DNA from: an uncultured Prevotellaceae bacterium
GTDB taxonomy: Bacteria > Bacteroidota > Bacteroidia > Bacteroidales > Bacteroidaceae
Length of the DNA stretch: 9,006 bases
Reading direction: 5' to 3'
NCBI GenBank assembly: GCA_946187025.1
Contig: CAMHPM010000045.1
Location: 1 to 9,006, forward strand
Of this stretch, positions 1 through 5,781 are shown piece by piece. The notes beneath the pieces were generated by a model, which made no database searches, was not told where the DNA came from, and worked only from the letters and a program-made list of their open reading frames with translations. The first letter of the stretch is position 1. Each line of letters begins with the position of its first letter. A program made the translations under genes and the position numbers.

Positions 1-915
1 GCTGTCGGTGGCCGGCATGTCGAGCTGGATGCCTGCCGAGTGGCACATGTGGGCAATGATGTGGCGATAGTTCTCCAGCTCTTCGTTCAGGTCGCAGAGG
101 ATGAGGTGGGGTTCGGGAATCCTGACCACATCGGCAAAGCGTGTAACGAACTGTGCCATCGATTGCAGACGCTCGGCGGCGCTGCCTACAGCCGTGAGCG
201 ACTGGGGGTTGCTGATGTCGGGTTGGATGGTGTCGAGGGTGCTCGATATGCATCCCACGGTGCCGTTCACCTCGTGGGCAATCATGCGTATCACCCGTTC
301 GTAGGCCGCACGTTCGGCTTCCATCACCTCGTCGGTGAGTGGTTGGATGAGGAAAAACGGATGCTGACGGCCTCCGTCGGTGAACGAGAGGTGGCTCACC
401 CGATATATCTGCGAGTTGGATAGGCGCACCGTCTCGTCGGTGCCCAGCGGCATGGCGTCGAGGCGGCTTTGCAGTTCGGGGGTGAGCATCTGGCGTGCAG
501 CGGGATTCACCTGGCGGGGCTCCTTGTCGAGTGGACAGAGGATGACGCCAGTGGTCGATGCCTGGATGAGGAGGTTGAGAAACGTGTTTTGCTCGGCGGT
601 GTGCAGGTGTTCGTTGCGCAGGTTGCGCAGCAGGGTGTTGAAGGTATCGACCACCTTGTCGGTATCGGGCTGACCCGTGGGTGCCAGGAAGGTGCTCATA
701 TCCTGCTGGCGGAGCATGTCGATTCCGTCGGTCACCGCCTGCATGGGGCTCACCGTACGGCGATAGAACACGACGAGGAAGATGATGGCGCCCGCGATGA
801 TTGCTTCGCTCACAAAGAACAGGGTGGGGTGGCTGCCGTAGGTGGTGAACAGGATGATAGCTCCCAGCACCAGGAGTATAACCAGCAGGATGATGTAGTA
901 GTGTATGAGTTTCAT
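1..915 (-). CDS. Sensor histidine kinase of an NtrC-type two-component system (3' end outside window)
   Basis: Membrane sensor kinase that probably phosphorylates the response regulator encoded just upstream. The first 305 residues are visible. There are two hydrophobic segments (about 6-25 and 31-51) with almost no periplasmic loop between them, a HAMP-like stretch (about 52-102), a poorly conserved PAS-like sensor region (about 105-195), and then the dimerisation/phosphoacceptor helix with motif IAHEVNGTVG, His214 being the likely phosphorylated residue. The ATP-binding domain (N, G1, G2 boxes) must lie beyond the left edge. The start is the ATG at 915-913. It shares four bases (ATGA, 912-915) with the stop of the regulator gene, which implies translational coupling and a fixed pairing. 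The short loop between the membrane helices suggests that it senses a membrane or cytoplasmic signal rather than a periplasmic ligand; this is inference. The kinase identity is secure from the H-box and context, but the signal is unknown. Confidence 0.88.
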   Translation of the reverse strand, partial: MKLIHYYIILLVILLVLGAIILFTTYGSHPTLFFVSEAIIAGAIIFLVVFYRRTVSPMQAVTDGIDMLRQQDMSTFLAPTGQPDTDKVVDTFNTLLRNLRNEHLHTAEQNTFLNLLIQASTTGVILCPLDKEPRQVNPAARQMLTPELQSRLDAMPLGTDETVRLSNSQIYRVSHLSFTDGGRQHPFFLIQPLTDEVMEAERAAYERVIRMIAHEVNGTVGCISSTLDTIQPDISNPQSLTAVGSAAERLQSMAQFVTRFADVVRIPEPHLILCDLNEELENYRHIIAHMCHSAGIQLDMPATDS

Positions 916-2321
916 AATCCGTGCTTATCTATCTTGCGGTAAAGTGCCCCGCGACTGATGCCCAACTCGCGCGCCACCAGGGTGAGGTTGCCCCCGTGGC
1001 GGTTGATAGCGTCGGCAATAGTGTCGCGCTCAATAGCTTCAAGAGTTTGTGGAGTAGTGGATGCCGGATGGAGTTCCTCCCCTTTTGGGGAGGTTAGGAG
1101 GGGGCTTTTCTCCAACCTACCCATCAGCACAGCCCTTTCCACGATGTTCTTCAGTTCGCGTATGTTACCCGTAAGCGGCAGCGACTGCAGCCATTGCATA
1201 TCGTCGTCGGTGGGTTCCCATCGCGGAGCCGACGGGGCCGACGGAGCATTGGCAATGAAATGGCGCACGAGCAACGGGATGTCGTCCTTGCGTTCGCGCA
1301 GTGCCGGCAGGTGTATGCTCACGAGGTTGATGCGGTAGTAGAGGTCTTCGCGGAAGGTATGAGCCGCAATCATGGCCGGCAGGTCGGCATTAGTGGCACA
1401 CACCACACGCACATCGGCGCGGCGCGTGGTGCTGTCGCCCAGGACTTCGTAAGTGTGATCTTGCAACACACGCAGCAACTTCACCTGACAAGCAAGGTCG
1501 AGTTCGCCAATCTCGTCGAGGAATATGGTGCCGCCCTCAGCCATCTCAAACCGTCCGCGGCGGTCGTCGCGTGCATCGGTGAATGCCCCGGCCTTGTGTC
1601 CGAACATCTCGCTCTCGAACAACGAAGCCGATATGCCACCGAGGTTGACCTTCACCAGAGGCCCCGCTGCACGCTGGCTATGCTCGTGTATGTATTGCGC
1701 AATGACTTCCTTGCCTGTGCCCGACTCGCCAGTGATGAGTATCGGTGCCATCGTGGGCGCCACGCAGTCGAGGGTGGAAAGGATAGGGGAAAGGGAGCCG
1801 ACGACGAAAACCTCTCCCCCGCCTCCCCTAAGGGGAGGGGCTTTGACCGTCCGGATGGTATCATCTCCCCTTGGGGGCAATTGCGAAATCGGAGCAATTG
1901 GGGAGCGAAGCGACGGAGGGAATAAGAGAGGGGTTTGAGGGGTTTTGTGGGGGCCCAGCTCCAACGCCGTTTCCACTCTCTCCATCAGTGTGCGGTTGTT
2001 CCATGGTTTGGTGATGAAATCGAAGGCACCATGACGCATGCCACGCACGGCAAGGTCGATGCTGCCCCATGCCGTCATGAGGATGACGGGCACATCGGGA
2101 CGGAACACTTTCACTTGACGTAAAAGGGTGAGACCCTCCTCGCCATCGGTGGCAAGCGAGAAGTTCATGTCCATGAGACACAGCTCGAGGCTGCTGTTCG
2201 AACGTACCACATCCATTGCTGCCTTCGGTCCTTCGGCTTGCATCACTTCATATCCGTTGCGCTCAAGCAGCAAGGTGAGCGATACACGGATGGCACGGTC
2301 GTCGTCGATGATGAGTATCAT
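912..2321 (-). CDS. Sigma-54-dependent response regulator (NtrC family: receiver, AAA+, Fis HTH)
   Basis: Phosphorylation-controlled bacterial enhancer-binding protein that remodels sigma-54 RNA polymerase by ATP hydrolysis. The receiver domain (1-118) has acidic residues DDD 6-8, phosphoacceptor Asp51, Thr83 and Lys105. The AAA+ domain (about 172-400) has Walker A GESGTGKE (198-205), a sigma-54 contact loop reading GAFTDA (245-250) instead of GAFTGA, Walker B IFLDE (266-270) and GNIREL (385-390). The C-terminal Fis-type helix-turn-helix (about 427-466) includes RELGISRGALYRKI. Length 469 aa is usual for the family. Both inter-domain linkers (about 127-172 and 404-421) are encoded by the GC-rich palindromic repeat found between genes here, yet the frame stays open. 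The start ATG is followed at once by the receiver core (MILIIDDD). The gene follows a terminator and a promoter of its own and overlaps the kinase gene by 4 bases. The likely target is the adjacent TolC/HlyD efflux operon, which has matching upstream sites; this is inference. Confidence 0.95.
   Translation of the reverse strand: MILIIDDDRAIRVSLTLLLERNGYEVMQAEGPKAAMDVVRSNSSLELCLMDMNFSLATDGEEGLTLLRQVKVFRPDVPVILMTAWGSIDLAVRGMRHGAFDFITKPWNNRTLMERVETALELGPHKTPQTPLLFPPSLRSPIAPISQLPPRGDDTIRTVKAPPLRGGGGEVFVVGSLSPILSTLDCVAPTMAPILITGESGTGKEVIAQYIHEHSQRAAGPLVKVNLGGISASLFESEMFGHKAGAFTDARDDRRGRFEMAEGGTIFLDEIGELDLACQVKLLRVLQDHTYEVLGDSTTRRADVRVVCATNADLPAMIAAHTFREDLYYRINLVSIHLPALRERKDDIPLLVRHFIANAPSAPSAPRWEPTDDDMQWLQSLPLTGNIRELKNIVERAVLMGRLEKSPLLTSPKGEELHPASTTPQTLEAIERDTIADAINRHGGNLTLVARELGISRGALYRKIDKHGL
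1064..1113. repeat. GC-rich palindromic repeat inside the regulator gene (AAA+/HTH linker)
   Basis: Contains the perfect 18-bp palindrome CCTCCCCTTTTGGGGAGG (1076-1093), next to a decayed copy of the core (CCGGATGG, 1064-1071) and a tail GGAGGGGGC-like stretch (1096-1105). The order core, hairpin, G-rich tail is the same as in the intergenic copy at 2516-2562. It is read in frame as residues 404-420 (EKSPLLTSPKGEELHPA), between the AAA+ domain and the DNA-binding domain. Confidence 0.75.
1811..1940. repeat. GC-rich composite palindromic repeat inside the regulator gene (receiver/AAA+ linker)
   Basis: A fuller copy of the same element. It has hairpin CCTCCCC-TAA-GGGGAGG (1822-1838), core ACCGTCCGGATGGT (1846-1859, one mismatch from a perfect palindrome), and a second arm starting CTCCCCTTGGGGG (1865-1877), interrupted by CAATTGC-N9-GCAATTG (1878-1900). 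The arm then resumes as GGGAG and ends in a G-rich tail near 1940. It is translated in frame as about residues 128-170 of the regulator, a Pro/Arg/Gly-rich linker unlike any conserved domain. Confidence 0.75.
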
Positions 2322-2344
2322 AGTTGTATAATATTTTATTTTGC

Positions 2345-2562
2345 CCCCTCCCTAACCTCCCCCCGTCATCCCCCTCTTCCCCCGTTGGGGGATTGAGGGG
2401 GATAGATTCGGATTTTGTCCCCTTCGCACTCCCCAAAGGGGAGAGAAGGGGACTGAGGGGGACAAGAACGGTTTTCTCCCCCTCGCACTCCCCCAGGGGA
2501 GAGAGGGGAGGAATACCATCCGGATGGCCTATCACTCCCCCTTGGGGGAGCAGGGAGGGGGC
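2345..2562. repeat. Array of GC-rich hairpin repeats between the HlyD-like gene and the regulator gene
   Basis: Several hairpin units in a row fill most of this gap. One has arms GTCCCCTTC (2417-2425) and GAAGGGGAC (2445-2453) around an inner CTCCCC-AAA-GGGGAG. The next has CTCCCCCAGGGGAG (2488-2501), then the core CCATCCGGATGG (2516-2527), then CTCCCCCTTGGGGGAG (2535-2550) and a tail GCAGGGAGGGGGC (2550-2562). A more diverged unit with CCCCC-GTT-GGGGG lies at about 2367-2407. The right half matches the copy at 5692-5742 in the opposite orientation. The array lies in the predicted 5' leader of the regulator transcript. Confidence 0.85.
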
Positions 2563-2571
2563 TTGTTTCTG

Positions 2572-2579
2572 CAAAGTTA
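2572..2579 (-). promoter_or_regulatory. Predicted -7 element of a Bacteroidetes-type promoter for the regulator-kinase operon
   Basis: On the minus strand this reads TAACTTTG, an exact match to the Bacteroidetes housekeeping -7 consensus TAnnTTTG. It sits downstream of the terminator candidate of the preceding gene. No convincing TTG -33 element was found at the expected distance, so the call rests on the -7 box and its placement. Transcription would start near 2565, giving a leader of about 240 bases through the hairpin array before the regulator ATG at 2321. Confidence 0.5.
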
Positions 2580-2610
2580 CTAATATTTGTCGAGCTGAAA
2601 GGCATACTTT

Positions 2611-2652
2611 TAGAAAAAGTGTAGAGGAGAGCGTCTCACGACGCCTCCCTAC
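2611..2652 (-). terminator. Intrinsic terminator candidate after the HlyD-like adaptor gene
   Basis: On the minus strand a hairpin has left arm GTAGGGAGGCGTC, loop GTGA and right arm GACGCTCTCCTCTAC (2621-2652). It pairs over 13 positions with two single-base bulges. It is followed by ACTTTTTC (2613-2620). It lies 43 bases after the stop codon of the adaptor gene and ahead of the regulator promoter, so it probably separates the efflux operon from the regulator-kinase operon. Confidence 0.6.
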
Positions 2653-2694
2653 GGCACCTTTGTAGTACTACGGGTTGCTATTAACAAAAAATTA

Positions 2695-3969
2695 CTAATT
2701 ACTTATCTTTATCTTATCATGTCCCTTCCATTTCGTCATGTCGCTAATGATGACTCGCTCGCCGGCCGCGAGGCCTTCGATGACCTCGACATGGCTGTAG
2801 TTGCATTCACCGAGCTTCACCTGATGCGGTACAACCATATCGTCGGCAGTGAAGACATACAGCGTGTAGGTGCCGGGGCCTGAATAGTAGGAACCGTTGG
2901 GCAGTCGGAGCACGTCGTCGAGCATACTGGTGATGACATATATCTCGACTTTCAAGCCCGAACGCAGACGCGGATGCGACGGGTTGTCCATCATGGCATT
3001 GAAGGTTATGGCCCCGTTTTGGCTCAATGGTGTGACACTGCTTATGGTGCCTTCCAACACGTCGCGACCGATGCGCGCCTGCACCCTGCCGCCTGCCACG
3101 ACACGGTCGGAATAGGTGTCGGCTATTGTGCATTCAATCTTGAAACTGCTCAGGTCGCTCAGTGTGGCCAGCTTGCTGCCTGCACCCACCATGCTGCCTA
3201 TCTCGGAGTTGATATATGTGAGTGTGGCACGACGTGTGGCGCGTATGTTGGCTTGGCTCAGTGTGCGCCGACTTTGATGCAACGACTTGTCGGCAATGCG
3301 GTCTTGCAGGTGCTTCACTCGCAGTTGCGCCTCACTGGTCGCAACCTCGCCCTCAGCCTGTCGGCGCAGTGCTTCGAGGTTGAGACGTGCGGTATATAAT
3401 GCCGTCTCGGCCTGACGGACGCGGTTTTTCGTACCCGACCCGAGGCTGTCGAGATACTGCTCGTTACGCAGTTCGGCCTCGAGCTGACTCAACTTCATCG
3501 CTTCAACCTCGAGCTGCATCTGGCGGTCGGCACGCTGCGACGCTATGTTGGCTTCCTGTTGCAGGAGCATCTGGTGGCGAATCTCGTGTTCATCAAGTTC
3601 GCGCGAGTAAGCAATCTCGGCCTGTTCCAAGTCGAGCCGCATGAGGGGCGTACCCACATCGACCGTGTCGCCACTATGTGCATATACCTCGAGTATCTGC
3701 GACGAGATGGGCGATGTGATGGTGAGTTCGAAGGCAGGAATCACACGCCCCGATGCCGTGATGCTCACGTCAATCGAGCCCGAATCAACTTCGCCCACCA
3801 TGAGCGACCTCGCGTCGAGCCGTGGCATTGCCAACCGGCCGATACTCATGGCCAGGATAACTACTGCAGTCGCTACTCCTGCCACGATGCTGATGCGAAC
3901 CACCCTGCGACGGCGACGTACCTTCTGCGGTATCGGGCGGTCCATGTTTGATGTGTCTGTTGTGTTCAT
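2695..3969 (-). CDS. HlyD/MacA-type periplasmic adaptor subunit of an efflux pump
   Basis: Membrane fusion protein that bridges an inner-membrane transporter and a TolC-type channel. A short cytoplasmic tail rich in Arg/Lys (RRRRR, 18-22) precedes one membrane anchor (about 24-47). Next come the first half of the lipoyl-like domain (about 60-113, with SGRVIPAFELTITSPISSQI), a long alpha-helical coiled-coil hairpin (about 114-238, rich in Glu/Gln/Arg/Leu), the second lipoyl half (about 240-272), a beta-barrel (about 273-345) and a membrane-proximal domain ending GLAAGERVIISD (399-410). The length of 424 aa is typical. The long hairpin and anchored N-terminus fit adaptors of ABC-type (MacAB-like) pumps better than lipoprotein RND adaptors. 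The start is the ATG at 3969. The TolC-family gene ends 78 bases upstream, so the two are probably one operon. No ABC ATPase or permease follows; a terminator and the regulator gene do. Confidence 0.92.
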   Translation of the reverse strand: MNTTDTSNMDRPIPQKVRRRRRVVRISIVAGVATAVVILAMSIGRLAMPRLDARSLMVGEVDSGSIDVSITASGRVIPAFELTITSPISSQILEVYAHSGDTVDVGTPLMRLDLEQAEIAYSRELDEHEIRHQMLLQQEANIASQRADRQMQLEVEAMKLSQLEAELRNEQYLDSLGSGTKNRVRQAETALYTARLNLEALRRQAEGEVATSEAQLRVKHLQDRIADKSLHQSRRTLSQANIRATRRATLTYINSEIGSMVGAGSKLATLSDLSSFKIECTIADTYSDRVVAGGRVQARIGRDVLEGTISSVTPLSQNGAITFNAMMDNPSHPRLRSGLKVEIYVITSMLDDVLRLPNGSYYSGPGTYTLYVFTADDMVVPHQVKLGECNYSHVEVIEGLAAGERVIISDMTKWKGHDKIKISN

Positions 3970-3978
3970 ATTTAATGT

Positions 3979-4010
3979 GAGTTTTTGAGTTCTTGAGTTT
4001 CTGAGTTTTC
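3979..4010. repeat. 8-bp tandem repeat (four copies) upstream of the adaptor gene
   Basis: Four head-to-tail copies of the pattern GAGTTNTN with period 8: GAGTTTTT, GAGTTCTT, GAGTTTCT, GAGTTTTC. The block ends 9 bases before the adaptor ATG (upstream of 3969 on the minus strand), where a ribosome would bind, and contains no Shine-Dalgarno-like motif. On the minus strand it reads as repeated AACTCA units. Confidence 0.85.
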
Positions 4011-4011
4011 C

Positions 4012-4050
4012 AGAACTAATAAACTTAAGAACTAATAAACTTAAGAACTA
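4012..4050. repeat. 16-bp tandem repeat (2.4 copies) at the end of the TolC-family gene
   Basis: The unit AGAACTAATAAACTTA occurs at 4012-4027 and again, identical, at 4028-4043. A third partial copy, AGAACTA (4044-4050), includes the stop codon of the TolC-family gene. With the adjacent 8-bp repeat, it fills nearly all of the 78-base gap between the two efflux genes. The exact copies suggest recent expansion. Confidence 0.85.
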
Positions 4051-5529
4051 AAAAGAAGATGGCAGGGGGAGGGTTTCCCCTCTCTCAAAATCCCACAATG
4101 TTATTGATCTTATTTGATAATACAGGTACCAATACTGGTATAGCTGCGATATGCGGCCGAGGCGTGCCTGGTCTTTGGCTGTCTGTGCATCCGAGAGTTC
4201 GAGCGTTGAGAGTGTACCGATCTTGAATGTCTCGACGTTGGTGGCATAACGCACCTGTGCTATGCTGTCGGCTTGTACCGCGATGTCGAGCTGGCTCAGC
4301 TGGTTGTTGAACCGCTGGGTGAGTACAAAGAGGTCTTGGTTGAACTCCTGCGACTGCCGGCGCAGCTGGTTATCTACAATCTCACGGTTGTTCTCGGCCA
4401 TCTTCAGCCGGCCGCGACGCTTGCCCCAATCGACCAGCGGTACCGACACACCCACCTTCACCACTTCGTTGGCCGACAGCCGGTTGTAGGTGTCGCGCAG
4501 TGTGGAACCACTTCCGGTGAAACCAATCTGTGCATAGAGGCTCACGCTGTAGCGGTTGGCGCGTGCCGATGCTACTTCGTATTCGGCCTCCAACTGTCGG
4601 CGACGCATGGTGGTGGCAAATGCATTGCTCTGAAGTGCATGATGCAGCACCTCATCGAAAGCGAGCGTGAGGCGCGGCACGCTGTCGGGACAGATGGTCG
4701 TCACATCGCCTTCGATGCCGAGAAAGTTGCACAGCGCAAACCGACACGTCTGCTCCGACGTCTGTGCCGAGGTGAGCGACGAACGTGCCTGGAGCAAGCT
4801 GAGGTGCATCTGCAACACGTCGTTCTTGCTCATATCGCCCATCTCGCGTCGTGCCTGTGCCACCTCGTAGAGCTTTTCGGCTGTCTGCAGGTTCTGTCGA
4901 GCAATGTTGACTTGCTCTATTGCAATCACGAGGTCGAAGAACCGGCTGATGGCAGTCATCGCCACATGCTCGGTTTGTGTGAGGTAGTTGGCAAGTGCCT
5001 CACGATAGCGCAGGGGTTCGATACGGCAGTCCCACTTCATGCTGTTGAGTCCGAAGAGCGGTTGTGTGTAGGTCAGTGCCACGGGTATGCTCATCAACTG
5101 ATTGCGGTTGTTGCCCCGGGTGTTGCCCAGCTGGTGCATGTAGTCGAGCGACGACTGCAACGACAGCGTACCTCCGGTCAGTGGCAGGCGCTGACTGATG
5201 AAGATGGATGTCGAGGTCTCGAGGTTGTCGTTGTGAACATAGGAATAGGTTCCATCGTCGCGTTGATATACGTTGTAGCGCTTGTTGAGTGCAGGCAATG
5301 TGGCCGACAGCGACACTTCGGGCAGGAGGTCGGCGCGATGGTAGCGATATTGCCAGTAGGCACTGCGCAACGTGGAACGTGCCACAGCTGCATCGAGGCT
5401 CTGACTGCGTGCGCGGTCGATACACTGCTCGAGTGTGAGGCAAAGTGTATCGCCATCTGCACTGGTTGCGAAAGCAAACGATATTAATGAATAATTAACA
5501 ATGAATAATGAATAGAGTATCCGTATCAT
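4048..5529 (-). CDS. TolC-family outer membrane efflux protein
   Basis: Outer membrane channel that would export substrates passed on by the adaptor encoded next. It has 493 residues from the ATG at 5529. A signal peptide MIRILYSLFIVNYSLISFAFA (1-21, cleavage after AFA) is followed by CLTLEQCIDRARSQS, the usual start of the first OEP repeat. Two OEP repeats (about 30-235 and 260-475) contain long amphipathic helices, for example EQVNIARQNLQTAEKLYEVAQARREMGDMSKNDVLQ around residues 210-245, with the GDMSKNDVL turn typical of the family; beta-strand stretches lie between them. An upstream in-frame TTG at 5538 would add three residues but is not needed. The hydrophobic core of the signal peptide (residues 6-15) is encoded by a 7-bp repeat shared with the C69 peptidase gene. 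A predicted sigma-54 promoter and activator sites lie upstream. Confidence 0.93.
   Translation of the reverse strand: MIRILYSLFIVNYSLISFAFATSADGDTLCLTLEQCIDRARSQSLDAAVARSTLRSAYWQYRYHRADLLPEVSLSATLPALNKRYNVYQRDDGTYSYVHNDNLETSTSIFISQRLPLTGGTLSLQSSLDYMHQLGNTRGNNRNQLMSIPVALTYTQPLFGLNSMKWDCRIEPLRYREALANYLTQTEHVAMTAISRFFDLVIAIEQVNIARQNLQTAEKLYEVAQARREMGDMSKNDVLQMHLSLLQARSSLTSAQTSEQTCRFALCNFLGIEGDVTTICPDSVPRLTLAFDEVLHHALQSNAFATTMRRRQLEAEYEVASARANRYSVSLYAQIGFTGSGSTLRDTYNRLSANEVVKVGVSVPLVDWGKRRGRLKMAENNREIVDNQLRRQSQEFNQDLFVLTQRFNNQLSQLDIAVQADSIAQVRYATNVETFKIGTLSTLELSDAQTAKDQARLGRISQLYQYWYLYYQIRSITLWDFERGETLPLPSSF
5486..5513. repeat. 7-bp repeat encoding the signal-peptide core of the TolC-family protein
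   Basis: Four period-7 units on the plus strand: AATGAAT, AATTAAC, AATGAAT, AATGAAT. They lie inside the coding region and encode residues 6-15 (YSLFIVNYSL) on the minus strand. The same repeat occupies the same residues in the C69 peptidase gene. Confidence 0.85.
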
Positions 5530-5537
5530 GTTATGCA

Positions 5538-5576
5538 ATAGTTTATGTGTACTGACCGGGTGGTCGCATAAACTAT
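5538..5576. promoter_or_regulatory. Inverted repeat across the predicted transcription start of the TolC-family gene
   Basis: Perfect 10-bp arms ATAGTTTATG (5538-5547) and CATAAACTAT (5567-5576) are separated by 19 bases that hold a smaller dyad GACC-GGGT-GGTC (5554-5565). The structure lies between the -12 region of the predicted promoter and the start codon. It could be an operator or, if transcription starts further upstream, a leader hairpin. The function is unknown. Confidence 0.5.
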
Positions 5577-5577
5577 A

Positions 5578-5594
5578 TACAAACTACGTGCCAA
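5578..5594 (-). promoter_or_regulatory. Predicted sigma-54 (-24/-12) promoter of the efflux operon
   Basis: The minus strand reads TTGGCACG (5594-5587), TAGT (5586-5583), TTGTA (5582-5578). The known sigma-54 consensus is YTGGCACG-N4-TTGCW. The -24 half is a full match and the spacing is exact; the -12 half has one mismatch, T for C in the normally conserved GC. The predicted start is near 5567, giving a leader of about 38 bases before the ATG at 5529. The nearby sigma-54 activator gene and upstream dyad sites strengthen the call. Confidence 0.6.
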
Positions 5595-5638
5595 AGTGCT
5601 TATCATGCTGATTATCAACAGATGTGTATATATACAAC

Positions 5639-5676
5639 TGTCCGCTTATGGACACTTCCGTGTTCATAAGCGGACA
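5639..5676. promoter_or_regulatory. Two tandem dyad sites: putative enhancer (UAS) for the NtrC-type regulator
   Basis: Site 1 is TGTCC-GCTTAT-GGACA (5639-5654). Site 2 is TGTTC-ATAAGC-GGACA (5661-5676). Their centres are 22 bp apart, about two helical turns, and lie about 80 and 102 bp upstream of the predicted start. Paired dyads at this distance are the usual arrangement for sigma-54 activators. The two sites are also mirror images, so the whole stretch is a near-perfect hairpin: TGTCCGCTTATG (5639-5650) pairs with CATAAGCGGACA (5665-5676), with ACAC/GTGT inside and a TTCC loop. A terminator for the C69 peptidase gene is an alternative role, though no T-run follows on the minus strand. Confidence 0.6.
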
Positions 5677-5691
5677 ATAAGAACCTCATCC

Positions 5692-5775
5692 GTGGCCCCC
5701 TCCCTGCTCCCCCAAAGGGGAGTGATGGACCATCCGGATGGTATCTTCCCCCCTTGGGGGGATAAGAGGGGGGCC
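5692..5775. repeat. Composite GC-rich palindromic repeat after the C69 peptidase gene
   Basis: The best-preserved copy. Left hairpin CTCCCCCAAAGGGGAG (5707-5722), central perfect 14-bp palindrome ACCATCCGGATGGT (5729-5742), right hairpin CCCCCC-TT-GGGGGG (5748-5761), with C-rich and G-rich flanks on either side. It begins 6 bases after the peptidase stop codon and may act as its terminator, though no T-run follows. It matches 2500-2562 in the opposite orientation. Confidence 0.85.
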
Positions 5776-5781
5776 AGTGGT

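Noticed and set aside
2345..2562. CRISPR array
   Set aside because: Repeat units vary in length and sequence, are self-complementary and have no constant repeats with unique spacers; no cas genes are present.
2662..2671. Perfect 10-bp palindrome GTAGTACTAC between the adaptor gene and its terminator
   Set aside because: Short and isolated, with no second copy in the window and no placement that suggests an operator.
4273..5487. Long open frame on the plus strand (404 codons) opposite the TolC-family gene
   Set aside because: It mirrors a clear TolC-family gene on the minus strand, has no recognisable domain and an odd His/Cys/Val-rich composition typical of antisense frames.
5530..5538. TTG start adding three residues to the TolC-family protein
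   Set aside because: The ATG at 5529 gives a well-formed signal peptide and is a far stronger start codon; the TTG lies inside an inverted repeat arm.
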